From the NCBI GenBank assembly GCA_013407085.1, contig JACCGJ010005564.1, positions 1-64,000 of the forward strand: a stretch of DNA of 64,000 bases, in the 5' to 3' direction. A program made the translations under genes and the position numbers. This document shows positions 1-12,539 of the stretch, one piece after another. The notes below the pieces were generated by a model. The model saw nothing but the letters and a program-made list of their open reading frames with translations, was not told where the DNA came from and ran no database searches. The stretch is from Atriophallophorus winterbourni (lineage: Eukaryota > Platyhelminthes > Trematoda > Plagiorchiida > Microphallidae). How positions within the stretch are numbered: position 1 is the first letter of the stretch; each line of letters starts with the position of its first letter.

Positions 1-110
1 GCATGCGGATCCTGATCATACTGTCCCTACCTGACGAGTGCATACAGCACGAAACCACCGAGTGTGAGTTCCTGAAGGGAAAGCATGCAAAGATGGATAT
101 TTATTCAACC
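1..110. repeat. Partial copy of the repeat at 60774
   Basis: It begins at the window edge. The short frame through it is not kept in the other copy, so it is not called a gene. Confidence 0.6.
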
Positions 111-1329
111 ACAGGACTTAGCGTGATTGAACAAGACGGTCGTGTCGGCCTTTACACCGATTGCTATAAAGCGAAGCTTTATTATAAATACTACTTATTT
201 TCAGATATTGCCCTTAAATATATCTCAAATTCCGTGTACAAGATGTCAAATTGTCTATAACGCCATCATTTAGCAAGGGTGAATAACAGTTTTCAAATAC
301 ATTAAAATTTTCTAGCCAACCTAGATTTCTGGATTAAGGTGGCGCATATCAAATTAGTACATCACCATGAGTCAATATCAAAAGATTACCAATATGGCGT
401 TTGAAACCGTTCGCGAACGTTTATTTTGCGAATGCGCTAATTTTATAACAACAAAATGCAACGTAGATGCAGTACGATGAATAGTGTCGAACGTAGTAAC
501 TCAAAAAGGGTATAGATGACACTGCATGCAAACACATCTATGAAATCGATCAATTTAGTTCATTCTGGGTCACAATTCACAAATCTCATTGGCTCCTTTT
601 GTTATCAATTTTTATCCATCGGAGACCAGATGGTTTTTTTTGTAGCAATCATTTGGTACATTTCGCATCGCAGTCAAGAGTGAATTGATCATAACCTGAA
701 CATTGTTTAAACTCCCCGGTATTGATGATAGTGGAGACGGTTGACACCAGTTTAACACACTCAATGATGCGAATACGGTAAATAAGATTTCAATTATAGT
801 ACAACCAAAACGTACATTTCACTGACGGCGATTGAATGCGGGTAGAAGATAATTCTTCACCACCTGTTACACGGAACCAATTTCAGCCAAGTTGTTGAGA
901 GTCAACGTAGAACTACTGAACATTGTCACTTAGCGCACCGTTACATCATACCACAAACAGGATACATATTATTTGATTAATTTTTCAAACAGGTCGTAGA
1001 CATACTGTGTAGAAGCAACAACTTGCAGTTAAGTTTGGGGCGTACATCCATCCACATTCAAAGTACCATTGTTGATTGTTGTACAAGATTGCACCAGCTT
1101 GGTACCAACACAGGGGTATAATTTTTAAATAAAACAAGGTTAAAGTTATCTATTGTTCACAAACCGTAAGATTAGTAAGTAATCATTGGATGTTGTTCCA
1201 TATGGCAATAATAGCAGCCTGAGTATTATTATTATTACACAAGTCTTTACAGACGATGTGCCAACAAGTATACCAGGAAGAGGGTACATGATGAAAGAAA
1301 AATGTAGGTTCCATGGTTCTTGTTGAAGG

Positions 1330-1905
1330 CGACATACTACCCGGTTGCCAAGGCCGAAGTTGGGGGTTGGCTTAGGGGACCCCACCCGGAGCCTTTGACT
1401 CAAAAGTCTACCCGCAAGGCAGCGGTTTTTTTCCTTCACGAGAGCCGGTGACCATTTTGAGGGTTCTTGCGCCTCTCTTGAAGTGCCTCGGCGATTGTTC
1501 GAGTACGCCTCTCTAGCCTTTGAACGACCAGGTGCAACCTGCAAGGCAGCAAGGATTTTTCCTCAGGGTTCACTCCCGAAGCCTTTCCCGCAATGGGGTA
1601 TGCCGCAAGGCAGCGGAGGTTTGGAATAAGGGTTTTCCTTCCCTTAGATTGACTGCCCTCCCAGGCTGACGAGCTCCATCTACCCGGAGCAAACTGGTTT
1701 TGAGGCGCCAGTCATCCGCCTTCGCCCCTTCTCCTGTCAGTAGAAGCAGTTCCGCCACGTGCAGGCCAGGAGCTGGGCTTTGGTTGTCAGAGGCTGTTTG
1801 AGACGCACGCCATATGGGAGCATTTCATAGACAGTGGGAGCTCATCCCCACTGCCGCCCCCGGCTGTGACAACCTTGGAACCACAGCCTGAGTAACAACA
1901 GATGC
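1330..1905. repeat. GC-rich interspersed repeat, copy 1
   Basis: It matches 32085-32425 over several hundred bases (CTTCTCCTGTCAGTAGAAGC, GAGTGCAGGCCAGGA against CACGTGCAGGCCAGGA, GGGAGCTCATCCCCA). It looks like an untranslated tail of a LINE. The short frames on either strand differ between copies, so they are not taken as genes. Confidence 0.7.
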
Positions 1906-1961
1906 AAAAGCAAAATGAACCTACCAAACCCCAAATGATTTATTGTTACGTTATGAATATA

Positions 1962-2149
1962 TGAAATCACAAGCCTGAATCCAGACCAAGTACCGAACAG
2001 TCAGAAACTTCACATGGGCTATGATACTACCAGGTTGCCCAGGTCTAGATAGATATGAGAAAGAAAGAAAAAACTGTTAGCAAGACTTCAGCGTATTTCA
2101 TCATACAGCCCACTACCGATGGCCAATTAATTTAGCACGTTGTTGCGTT
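1962..2149 (-). repeat. SINE-like repeat, diverged copy
   Basis: CACAAGCCTGAATCCAGACC, GTTGCCCAGGTCTAGATAG and GGCCAATTAATTTAGCAC are recognisable. The head is missing. Confidence 0.6.
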
Positions 2150-2816
2150 AGTCTTCAAACGCCAGCCAAGCTACTATCGGAACTTGGGTGTTATGCTCAA
2201 AATCACCTGTAATCGAATAAAACTATTTACAAGCCTATGCAACATATACGCACACAAGGGCCGATTTAGAGCGTAAGGAAATGTCAAGAATGGTCAACGA
2301 AACTGAAACTTAAAGTCACCGTGGCTCCAACCAGTCCTTGTAAATCAAATAAACGCATGTTAAACTTAATCGGAAAAACGCAAATTTTGCACAGAATGTC
2401 CGCAGCATTACCAGTTGTTTTCCACAACGTGGGGGGATCGAGTTTCACTACCTTCCACGCCTAAATATAACATCTTAATACCTCTCTATCACATATACTA
2501 GTTATAGCTTCCGAATTAATAATGCCATTTTAAGGAACACCAATATCGGATCACTTTCAATCGGACAGTCAGAAGGGTACGGGAAAACAATTATAATTCA
2601 AAAGGTGGAGCGGTAGTGTGGAAAATTATAAAAGGGAGATATAAAAAGCCTGAATGAATCACATCTCACTGGGTAAAAATCGATGTGAGACACGTAGAAA
2701 ATACAGTGATAACAACATTGACTGTTACGAAAGGATGAAATGAAAAAATACGAACAAACAGGACTAGCAGTAAACGAACATGAGACACAAATGGTTCCCA
2801 AAAGATAGGTAAGCGA

Positions 2817-5800
2817 TCAACTGCGCAAGGTTGATGCGAAGGTCGGGGTAGGATGTCGTGATGTGTCGGTGGAAAAAGAAGCACCGTTGAACAACCCCGG
2901 GCGACTGAGATACATCGAATGTGGGGCTGTGTTGGCGTAGGAAAACGTATTTGGACGCTCGGAATAGTTAGCCATCAGAGACAGCGCGGTTTCATCTTGC
3001 GAGTCTGGGAATTGACGAGCGCGATCAATCTCGGCGCTTAGTTTTAATCGAACAACGGTGCTCGACAAGGAGGCGATAAAGGAAACCTGAAAGTGTCATT
3101 CGAAGGTGATAAATTGAGTGCAGGTCGCAATTTCGTTGCGGAAATGATGTCCAATATAAATAAATATATTGACGCATTTGTAAGTGTGGTCAGACTCCCA
3201 ATTGCTTTAGCACATGGATGCATTGACAGCTAAACTAGCTGCAGTAGTGGCGACCTGTGTACCATGTTGGGGGGTCCACGAGAACAGACCCCGTAGTGGC
3301 TATTCACTATCATAGATATCGCTCAGAATCAGGTTCAGTGGTGATCTTGTTGTAGGTATCTTCCTAAAGAGTTTGATTAATATTTTTGGTTGTCAAGTGA
3401 AATGGCGAAGAAAACCGCAAGCAATATGTCATGCTAACGTCGATATACTCGTTCAAAATACTTGATTAAATGTGTTTGGTTCGAGGTGTTGTTGCTCAAC
3501 CTCTAAAATTTTAGTAGCTTTCTATGTCCCAACCTTCTGCCATTTATTCAGGAAATTATCATGTGATTGTTATATGACAGTTAGGCACGGATGTGCAAGC
3601 GTGCAGCACTGTGTGCCGTGGCTAAAACCGTGCTAAATTGATTTGCCAGAAATAGTGAGCTGCATGCTGAAACAGGCTGTAGTCTCACTACCATCTCCTG
3701 TTCTTTTTTCTTCCACATATCTGTCTACGCCTAGGCAACCTGACATTATCATGCAGTTCGGAAGGCAAAAGCGCGATGTTGCTGTCTCCCTCCACCTATC
3801 TGGCGCGAAATTCGGGATGTGCAATCGTGCAGTACTTTCAGTACTTCCTGCGGAAACACGTTGGAGTCGCACTGTCATTTTCACTTATGCTTAGATCTGT
3901 GCACGGATGTGCAATCGTGCAACACTTCCGTGATGTGCAGCTAATGTCGTGCTAAATTGATTTGCCACCGGTAATAAGCTGCAAGCGAGTAAACGCTGGA
4001 GTCTCACTGCCATTGCTTTTTTCCTTTTCATTACCTGCATAGACCTGGGCAACCTGACAGTATATTAGCCTACGTTCAGTCCTTGACTGTGCGGCACTTT
4101 GCCTAGATTAGGCTTGTGATGTCATACATACATAGATACTGGGTAAGCGGACAGTATCCTAGCACATGCGTACAGTTTCGGACCATGTGGCAGTGTAAGA
4201 GATTTGGTATGATACATGAAAAAGGGGTTTTTCTCTGCAGCGAGTTTAAATTTTCTCAAATTTCGACAAAGCTCAACAACGAATAGGATAAAAGAGCTTG
4301 TATGTGTTGGAAATGAAACGACGTTTGCCAGATATTGGACAGCATACGTTGGTGTGACTATTTATCAACAAAGTTGCGCAGTCACCAATGTTAAGCAGAC
4401 GAATATGGCTATCAGGATTGCATCATGAGAAATTAAATGCATACTAGAATTTGTATGCCACTATTGGATAAGCTTGGCACGATCCACCTGTTCGATCACA
4501 TCACATAGATAGGTTAGAGCCATGGGTTTGAACAAAGAAATTCGCATATGCATGCATTTCCATCACACACCCCGCAACTGGTTTTCTGTAGTTCATACTC
4601 TAAATAGGCACAGTTGGGTGCCTTGTGACAATGGAGGAGTGGTAGACAACGTTTGAACTTGTAAGCAACAGGATAAAGTAATCAACGGTCAACAAAATAC
4701 GATATGTTTCGACACAACTGCCATTGACGATGAATTTGAGGTGCGGAATTAGAGAAGAGACAAATTTCGAACTATGCAATGTGTAGTACAGCGACAAACT
4801 GCAGTGGACCGCGATACTGCCCAGATCTCCACTTGTATAAAACCGGAATAACGGCAGTGAGACTCCAGTGTACCGTTAATTAAAGCCGGTCAAGCAGTTG
4901 AGCACGATATAACTTGTGCAGTACACGCATTACAAGATTCTACACCCAAACAGGCAATTAATTTGCTGCTATTGTAGAAAAAAGGTGGCAGCAACGAACA
5001 AACAAGCACTGCCTTGTGAATCAAAACCAGAGCAAGCAAACGTTTGACTCGGAACGACATACTGGAACATTGGGATCGTGCACAAGAAAATGGAAAATGT
5101 GATGGGGTTCAATCTCCGACAGTTGCATTCAATTAGGGATGTCAAGTATTGTCATATCGCGTGTCAAAAAATGTATGACTGCAGAAAAAAGCATTCATGG
5201 TCAAAATACACACACACACAAACCAACGAAATCACACTGAGCTCGAGAAATCGTCAGTGTTATCAGACGAAAACAAATAACATTTGCACTCGTCAAATTT
5301 GGGATGAAAACACGAAATGATGGGGGACATGGAAATTCGATCGAATTTTCTCGTCGGAGTTACGATTGCACACCCAGGCAAACACACATGAATAGGGTAA
5401 CAATACAGGTGTACATCTTTGCACAAACAGCATGTCAAATAGTCAGACTGTGAAAACAAAAGAAGTCCAAAAACAGGCACATGGGTGATAAGGACAGAAA
5501 GACGTGAGTGCTGGCCCCTGGTTTCGGTCGAACTAAGCGAAATGCGCGATCAGTCAACAGGCATTTGGTAAAATGCTGACTACAGTTAACGTACAATCAT
5601 CAATGGCAAGGGCTCGTGGCTCACGAGACCTAATTTTGCAGCCTCGCGTTATGTTCATCATGGACAGCATTACATCGGTGTGATGTCTGATGTGAAAGCA
5701 CAAGCCTGATCCAGGCAAAGTGCTGCACAGTCAGAGACTGCACGTGGGCTGAGATACTGTCAGGTTGCCCAGGCCTAGACAGATATGACGAAAGAAATAG

Positions 5801-8800
5801 AAAGAAAATAGAAATGGCAATGGTGCTGAGACTCCAGCGTGTTTCAGCATGGAACTCACTACCGGTGGCCAATCAATTTAGCACGATGTCAGCCACACAG
5901 CACAGAAATACTGCACGATTGTACATCCATGCAGCATTACATCGGTAGCGAGTAACGAGTGTTTAACTGCCAAACAACCAAGGTAGGATAAAATCTTAAA
6001 GAGCTGGGAAAATGGGAACCTGAAAAGATGCTAATCCTGTAGAATAATAAAAACAGGCACACTGATAAAGGGTGCATACACCGCGAATAAAATACGTGTT
6101 TCGGACGAGTAGAGCGACATCAGCACCATGGCTTTAACTATCGTGCACCATGACAAGCATTCTTCGCCATTTTACTTGACAACATAGTGGAATAATCAAA
6201 CAATTCAAGATGTCATAAACAATACCGCCACTGAACACAAATCTTGAGCCATATCTCGGACAGTACGAAACCACTGACCCGACTTTGATCTCTCAGTCTC
6301 GAACAAGGAAGACGTGTCGCCCCAAACTTCAGGCAGTTCAGTTAAAGCTTCTACTTTAACGAGGCAAACATAACAGGTCAGTGTTGGACGTAACGATTCA
6401 TGGTTAAAAAGTAAATGCATTGGCAATACTACAGGATTGAAAAGGTAAAAAAAATTCATAGTAAATAACGAGTAGATCAAATGTACGGGTCAGGAATGAC
6501 GTCCATTTGAAGGTCGATACGTACAGAGAGTATACCACAAGTTGATGTACATAATTCAGAGACATCAGTAGTAGAGTGATGAAAACGTGAGAAACCGGAT
6601 TAAGATAGGTAGCTGTATAGATTTAAGTCAACAAGGGCGTCAAAGATTCAATCGTGTAATGTTCTAACAATCATTGGCAAAGTATCCGCTGTGCCACCAA
6701 TGACGAACGAGAAATGCAGTGCAGTAGAAGCGGCGAACAGGCGAGTAATCATGTTGAAATGAATTGTTTTTGTTGACAATTCGCGTAACACTGGTGGCGG
6801 TTTGTCAACAAAAAACGCAAACATACTGGGGAACATTTGAAACCACTAGGAATTAGGTTCAGCACAGTTAATCACGGTGTAGCAAATCTGATTCGGACAT
6901 TAAACAATCTTTTGGGGTCGCTCACGTATTACATGAGAACCTGATTCAGGCAAAGTACCGCACAGTCATAAACTGCACGTGGGCGAAGATACTGTCAGGT
7001 GTCCCAGGGCTAGAGAGATAGGAAAATAAAGGAAGAAATGGTAGTGACACTCCAGCGTGTTTCCGCATGCAGCTCACTACCGTATTACACCAAATCGGTA
7101 CACAACACTTTCAGGGCTCGTCTACATGAGGGGCTTTCATTAGTGTGATGGAATTAGCATATAAGGGGGTAAATCAGACGAACAAGAGTGACTGGCACCC
7201 CAAACCCCGTGTAATGAAGAGAGAATAAATCCATCAGTCACAGACAGCATCAATCGTTGAACTTCCGCAGCGCTGAGGAAAAACGCAATCAGTGTACGGT
7301 GCACCAAATTTGTATACTGCCGATGCGCGCGACGTTGAAATCGAACTAACGCGTAGTGGTTTAGACGAGATCACATCAACAGTACCACGAAAATCATGTG
7401 CTAACAAGAATCCGAACGTACACAATTGATGAGGAAACGCCTGCGCACAGCCATTACTCACACCCGAACATTGTGCTAAATTGATTGGCCACCGGCAGTG
7501 AGCTGCACGCTGAAACACGCTGGAGTCTCACTACCACTTCTATTTTCTTTCTATTTCTTTCGTCATATCTTTCTAGGCTTGGGCAACCGGACAGTACCTC
7601 AGCACACGTACAGTCTCTGACTGTGCGGCACTTTACCTGGATCAGGCTTGTGCTCTCACATCACACACACATCATACCCGAACAACCGCTTTCTGCACTT
7701 CTCATGCATCACATAGAGGGACGGTAAACACAAAGGCAAAATTGAAAACACTGTTTGATTCGAAAATCGTATCATCATACGATCACCAATGAACCGGAAT
7801 GCATGGCTTGAACAAAATAAACTAGATGTAACGTTTTTTCATATTCAAGTATGTGTTAGAAATTATCTCTGACAGAAATGGAAGCCTTGTCGTATCCGAA
7901 TTTCAGGGCCATCAGAGAACGGAATTTGGTGTTCTCTGTCAAAAAACCTATGGTATGATGGTATGAAAGCACAAGCTGATCCAGGCAAAGTGCCGCACAG
8001 TCACAGACTGCACGTGGGCTAAGATACTGTCAGGTTGTCCAGGCCTAAGCAGATATGAGGAAGAAAAAAGAACAGGAAATAGTAGTGAGACTCCAGTCTG
8101 TTTCAGCATGCAGCTCACTACCTCTGGCCAATCAATTTAGCACGGTGTTAGCCGCACAGCACGAAGTAGTACTGTACGATGCACATCCGTGCACCTAGGG
8201 TCCGAAGAAAGCGTAACTGACAACTAGATTAGAAGTTTCATGACAAGCTCGCACCAATTAAGGTTACGTTATTGTGTGAATGAGAAACCCGGGAACCGAT
8301 TTGGATATCAGCGTTAGATACTCATCGTGGGATTGAGAGAAAAACGAGTTTAACCAAAATTGAAACACTCACTAAGCCAACGATGACGAGGAATGACGAG
8401 AACAAGCAGATGGCAAAAAGTGGTCCAATGGTGGAGATCTATGGAAGCGAGACAAGAAGAGCGTTAAATGATGAACAAGCGGGATGAAGGAAGCTAAACG
8501 ACATTGACACACCTCTTCGCAGAATTGGGTGAATACGGTCGGAGAGTTGATTGATTCGCTATACAGACTTGTATCAAGGGGACGGTGGTAAAGACCTGCA
8601 AAATGTTTGCGTAAAATGGTGAAAGGAAACGTGGAAACAAACATATTAGATGCATAGAAAAAAATTGATAGTGAAGGTAGACAAGCGAGTATTCAAATAG
8701 CACGGGCTATTACGATATGACGTATATGGATCTAACACTGATAGCTTATTTTAAACGCCACAGCCAAAATCGTTTTCAATGGCACTTGCTTTGTAAGTGT

Positions 8801-11800
8801 ATTGATGGAGGGATTTATTCTTGCTATATGTCGCAAATTAAATCGCAAAAGCAAAAAGAACTATATCAGGATATTTGTTGATAGCACGGACGAATCTAAG
8901 GCTTATGAGCTACTTACAACGCCTGCGCGTAAACTTCGATACCGGTATCCTGCTCTTCGCCCCCATTCACCGGAGGGATCAGCGAGCGTTGAACGATTGA
9001 ATACGTATTTCACGGGTGTGTGATTGTGCAGTATTTCTGTACTTCGCAGATATGTATGTATGTATGAAAGCACAAGCCTAATCCGAAGGAATAAGTCGAA
9101 TTTTGAATAACGAAGGTATTAAAGTAATATATAAGAGAGGTAGAACGCTCCGCTACGTATTAATGCATCTCAAAGATAAGACTCTATTGTGTTGGGCGAC
9201 AAACCGCATCTACAAAATCAAATGCAAGGGTTGCGCAAGTGTTTACATTGGGCAAACGTCTAGAGAACTTTGCACTAGAAGAAATGAACATAGGAAACGA
9301 GTAGCAAATCAACCCCTCAATTCCAGTGAATAGCAATCACTGATTCGGGATTCTGCCCTAGCAGAACACTTGCTGTACACTAGACAGCGTAGATCTTGAT
9401 AACGTGAAAGTGATAAGACGGAGTGTGAAATCTTATAGGGAAAGACTTCACGCCGAGGCTGTTGAAATAACAAAGGCTGGGGCAAATGCGGTGAACAAGG
9501 TGGATGGGGCGGATATCTCCATAATCTGGCGTTCGGTTCTGCAGCGGATAAGGATTAACGAACATAACACCTAATGCGCGCATGATTACGTAAGCAGTGT
9601 CAGCAGACGCTGTTCACAAATGTACACTTAATAAACAATTAGGAATGAACACAGCAATTATGGGGTGTGATCAATTGTCTTGATCTCGCCTGACTATCTT
9701 ATAGAACTCATGATTGGTCAAGAAAGTGTCATTTAAACTTAAACACTGTTCGTACCGAAACCCTTGGTCTGACGAAGCCTTTGTGTTCTGAAGCGAAACG
9801 TTACCAAACAAACTTGCTATAACCGATTCCTTGCAGACTTTCTTTTCATGATTATGGACTCCCGATCAGTCTCGAATATTTTCAAATACCATAATATTGC
9901 ATAAGGTTTGCACGATCGTGTTCAATCACATATGCCCACACATATATGTGAATGGTGTGTATGTGTGTGAACGAAACGCATGCAAATAAGGATTATCGTT
10001 TCACGCATGTGTGAGCACAAGTGATGAAACAGGTTGGTCGTGCCAACCATATCTAACAGTGACTTACAAGTTCAAACCTCACTTTTGCCAACAGTTTTTT
10101 TACCAGACTTGAATGAGTGTTGGAACTAGCACAAACAATAGTGAATAAAAACACAGTCGTCGCAAAAACAGCCTAGATACATCTCATCTTACCGTAGTTG
10201 GTCAAATTAAACGTAAAAGTGAATTGTGTCTCGTCCTTGTCAGCGCTGATGCTGCGCCAGTATTCGGTCTCTTGAACGCACACGGAGTGCAGCATAACCC
10301 ACAGGGATACGGGGATGGCGAATAAAACGAAAAGCAAAACCCACGCACCGGTTACCATGTGGGACATCACGTTGAGCTGAAAAACAAGAGTAATAGTACA
10401 ACGAGGAACAGCAGCAGTACGATATTAGCACAAGTCGAGGGGTGTCGCAAATATATCAAAATCTGGCAAATACAAATGTTAGAAGTTGACAGACAGGCGG
10501 GCTTGCACGGTCAACCATCAACCAACCAACCAATTTTTAGGAGACAATTTTGCTGAACGCATTTAAATAAATAAGCAGGATTCGAAGGCCACTTAAGCTC
10601 GAGAGCTAGCCAGCATTAGACAAATAACCGATTTTTAAACTGACGCACGGGGTGTGATATTATCAGATTGATGAGATTCACACAAATTTTAGTACAACAA
10701 AGGTGAATACGGCGTCTTATTGGTTGCAACTCCTCAACAGTGAAACGCGATATAGCGAAGTGTTACACTTATGAAATACAAGTATAGTTAACGGTGCAGC
10801 CTAGTGTGTGTAACGTGTTTGTTGGAGGACTTGAAAGAAAATTTCTAAGTAGAGTGACTACAAAATCTTGCACCAAACTGGATTTTACAGTCTCAAACAT
10901 CAAAATCCGAAACAACAGTAAACAGGTTGCACAGTGTGGGAAGTATTGACACGGATATGAAACTTTGTTTAAGTCTTGATGGATGTATGAGTGTATGAAA
11001 GCACTAACCTGATCCTAGCAAAGTGCCACACTCATAGACTGCACATTGACAAAGATACTGTTTTGCTGAGCAAAGACGTAGACAAATGTGAGAAAGAACA
11101 TGGAAATGGAAGTGAGACTCTAGTATGTTTCACCAAGCAGCTCACTACTGGTGGCCAACCAATTCAGCACTGTGCTAGCGTACAGCACAGACGTACTGTA
11201 CGATTGCACATCCATGCACAATTATTTGATGCATAGGCCGAGCTAGCGTAATAAGCCCAAATAGGTGAGGGGTGAGGGCGGATCACTACCTAGTATCGTG
11301 CACAACTTCAAACATAGTACAGACTAGACAATCGACGGCCAAATCCAACTTAATAAAGTATCATATACAGGTAACGATCAGCTAACAACTGTTGTAGCAG
11401 ACACGTTGCAAGGACTGTGTGCACTAAACTAAATTCATACAATGCGATAGTTGCAAAAATAGAGCTTCAACTCTTAACTTACATAGTGAAAGTGTGGTAG
11501 ACAACCCACATCGAATAACACTGATAGTATAGAAATGCAAATGAATTCCCTGTCAAATAAAAACGCCGCACTCCGTTAGACTAGAAAGATACAGCAGGCA
11601 TACATACAGTGAGTTGCAATATCAAAGTTCAATACCTCTGAAGGTATTCAACACGGATCATCCTTGGTCGTAACAAGCTACAAAAATGGTTAAATGTTGT
11701 CTGACGAACGCAAGTTTATAAAAACGAGCGAACGCAATAAAGAAATACAAGTGTTGACAAGGCGTAGCTTCCAAAACAAAAGATGGATAAAAGTTAACTC

Positions 11801-12539
11801 ACCAGACGAGCGTAAATTATTCCAGAGGATTGGGTTCTCTTTTGGGCATAGAACTTTTGTCTAGTTTCACCAGTTGACAGAGCACCAAGGCTCAGATTTA
11901 GAACGCATAATAGGAAAGTGACAGCCGAATAGACTATTCCTGTGAGTTGAAATACCCAGGGGCTAAAAATACCAAAATCGGTTGAAAAATGCGTTGGTGA
12001 AGCATGTTTTCAACAACCTTGATCAAATAGAAAGGTGTCTCTTAAATGCAGAACTAAAATCGAATAGCATTCAAAACAGATTAAGTGATTTAGACACTTT
12101 ATTCCAGGGACGAAGAGACTCAATGACGAAATCATCCGAATATAAAATACCTGTAGATTGCATGGTGTCGCTCATTCACATGGGCCAACACTCCTTATAA
12201 TATATAACAAGTTAACAAACGTATTAAACAGAAAGCGCAAACAAAATGAGATGAGGTGTTTACACATAACATGGAGCATGTATTCAATTTAATTTCGTGA
12301 AAGAGCACAGAGAGATGATGAAATATAGATATCTATTAGGATCCAACAATAACTTACCTATTGATTGGGTAAAACACTTCATTGAAAAGGAAATTCATCC
12401 GCCGAAAAGCTTCGAAATTGGTCCCGCACATAACGCCAACTCCAGTTACCGTTAGTACACAGGCAATAAGTGAAACATATGGAGTACGTTCAAAACAACT
12501 CCCTAGCAAGTTAACGATAAAAAACTGGGACATACCCAT
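2817..12539 (-). CDS. M6: Proteolipid protein / neuronal membrane glycoprotein M6 family, four-pass membrane protein (7 exons)
   Basis: Exons on the minus strand: 12539-12536 (ATG plus G), 12502-12358, 11962-11803, 10376-10193, 8595-8513, 8438-8373 and 3086-2817. Every junction has GT-AG ends and the phases join into one frame of 303 codons plus stop. The protein opens MGSCFERTPYVSLIA, which fits the PLP/M6 amino terminus. TM1 is about residues 10-30, TM2 51-78, TM3 111-132 and TM4 197-222. The larger extracellular loop lies between TM3 and TM4; it holds Cys136, Cys190 and an NLT sequon at Asn160. A 75-residue Ser/Thr-rich cytoplasmic tail follows. Family members are palmitoylated proteolipids of neural and epithelial membranes that shape membrane and filopodia; that role here is by family only. 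The loop has two cysteines, whereas vertebrate PLP has four. The introns hold many repeats. Orthology to one vertebrate paralogue (PLP1, GPM6A or GPM6B) cannot be assigned. Confidence 0.88.
3586..4140 (+). repeat. Three SINE-like copies in a row
   Basis: 3586-3775 lacks the tail, 3809-3893 lacks its middle, and 3898-4140 is nearly complete and ends in TCATACATACATAGATAC. The heads at 3593, 3814 and 3903 all read close to GATGTGCAATCGTGCA. This lies in M6 intron 6, antisense to the gene. Confidence 0.7.
5690..5935 (-). repeat. SINE-like repeat, full-length
   Basis: Complete from AAAGCACAAGCCTGATCC to GATTGTACATCCATGCA. It directly abuts the LINE tail at 5936. Confidence 0.75.
5936..6480 (-). 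mobile_element. LINE 3' end of the same tail family, in M6 intron 6
   Basis: Minus-strand 6300-6240 reads GQWFRTVRDMAQDLCSVAVL, the last residues of ORF2. 6200-5936 matches the untranslated tail seen at 12800-13080 and 46700-47000 (CGAGTAGAGCGACATCAGCAC, CATGACAAGC). Confidence 0.65.
6933..7083 (-). repeat. SINE-like repeat, head missing
   Basis: It stops at CAGCTCACTACCG, before the GCCAATCAATTTAGCAC part. Confidence 0.7.
7468..7660 (+). repeat. SINE-like repeat, 5' truncated
   Basis: It begins in TTGTGCTAAATTGATTGGCC and ends GGCTTGTGCTCTCACATC followed by CA repeats. Confidence 0.72.
7962..8195 (-). repeat. SINE-like repeat, full-length
   Basis: Complete copy, preceded by TATGGTATGATGGTATG, the microsatellite tail in this orientation. 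Confidence 0.75.
8439..8512 (-). other. 74-nt intron 5 of the M6 gene
   Basis: It runs from GTGTGT after the codons for QFCEE to TTCCATAG before ISTIGPLF. Without splicing, the frame continues into unrelated residues and misses the TM4 sequence. With splicing, TM4 is completed across exons 6 and 7 as FLVIVGL joined to VSFIASL. This fixes the phase as 0 on both sides. Confidence 0.8.
9008..9085 (+). repeat. SINE-like head next to an inverted tail
   Basis: A head in plus orientation (GTGTGTGATTGTGCAGTATTTC) is followed by TATGTATGTATGAAAGCACAAGCCTAATCC, a tail in minus orientation. The middle is missing. It lies just before the Penelope-like fragment. Confidence 0.5.
9091..9870 (+). mobile_element. 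3' end of a Penelope-like element with GIY-YIG domain
   Basis: 9103-9333 encodes GIKVIYKRGRTLRYVLM, then YKIKCKGCASVYIGQTSRE, the GIY-YIG nuclease core that ends Penelope-like retroelements. After a stop (TAG at 9331) the reading continues as DSALAEHLL, then YRERLHAEAVEITK and IIWRSVLQR up to 9550. At 9769-9799 is CTGACGA ... GCGAAACG, like the hammerhead-type core found in these elements' terminal repeats. No RT is left upstream. It lies in an M6 intron, antisense to that gene. Confidence 0.8.
9895..10095. repeat. Related repeat fragment in M6 intron 4
   Basis: GCATGCAAATAAGGATTATCG and AACAGGTTGGTCGTGCCAACC are shared with 60630-60880. A weaker relative is at 4470-4700. Confidence 0.5.
10992..11222 (-). 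repeat. SINE-like repeat, full-length, diverged
   Basis: Recognised by GAAAGCACTAACCTGATCC, GCAAAGTGCCACACTCATAG and CGATTGCACATCCATGCAC. It lies in M6 intron 3. Confidence 0.68.
12503..12535 (-). other. 33-nt intron 1 of the M6 gene, interrupting codon 2
   Basis: On the minus strand ATGG is followed by GTATGT and the intron ends TTGCTAG. Removing it gives ATG GGG AGT TGT, that is MGSC, in frame with the exon that encodes TM1. A pyrimidine-rich TTTTTTATCG tract and a GTTAAC branch-like site lie inside it. Such tiny introns are common in flatworm genes. If it were not spliced, an in-frame stop (the TAG at its end in one frame) or an unrelated leader would result. Confidence 0.7.

Noticed and set aside
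1146..1758. Two minus-strand frames of 132 and 62 codons
   Set aside because: They lie in the repeat at 1330-1905, and the frames are not kept in its second copy near 32100.
6648..6836. Candidate M6 exon with FNMITRLFAAST, resembling TM4
   Set aside because: Its possible donors are weak or out of phase. The exons at 8513-8595 and 8373-8438 complete the loop and TM4 exactly in phase.
8802..9023. 73-codon plus-strand frame
   Set aside because: No motif recognised; it lies in an M6 intron beside repeat pieces and ends in a SINE-like head.
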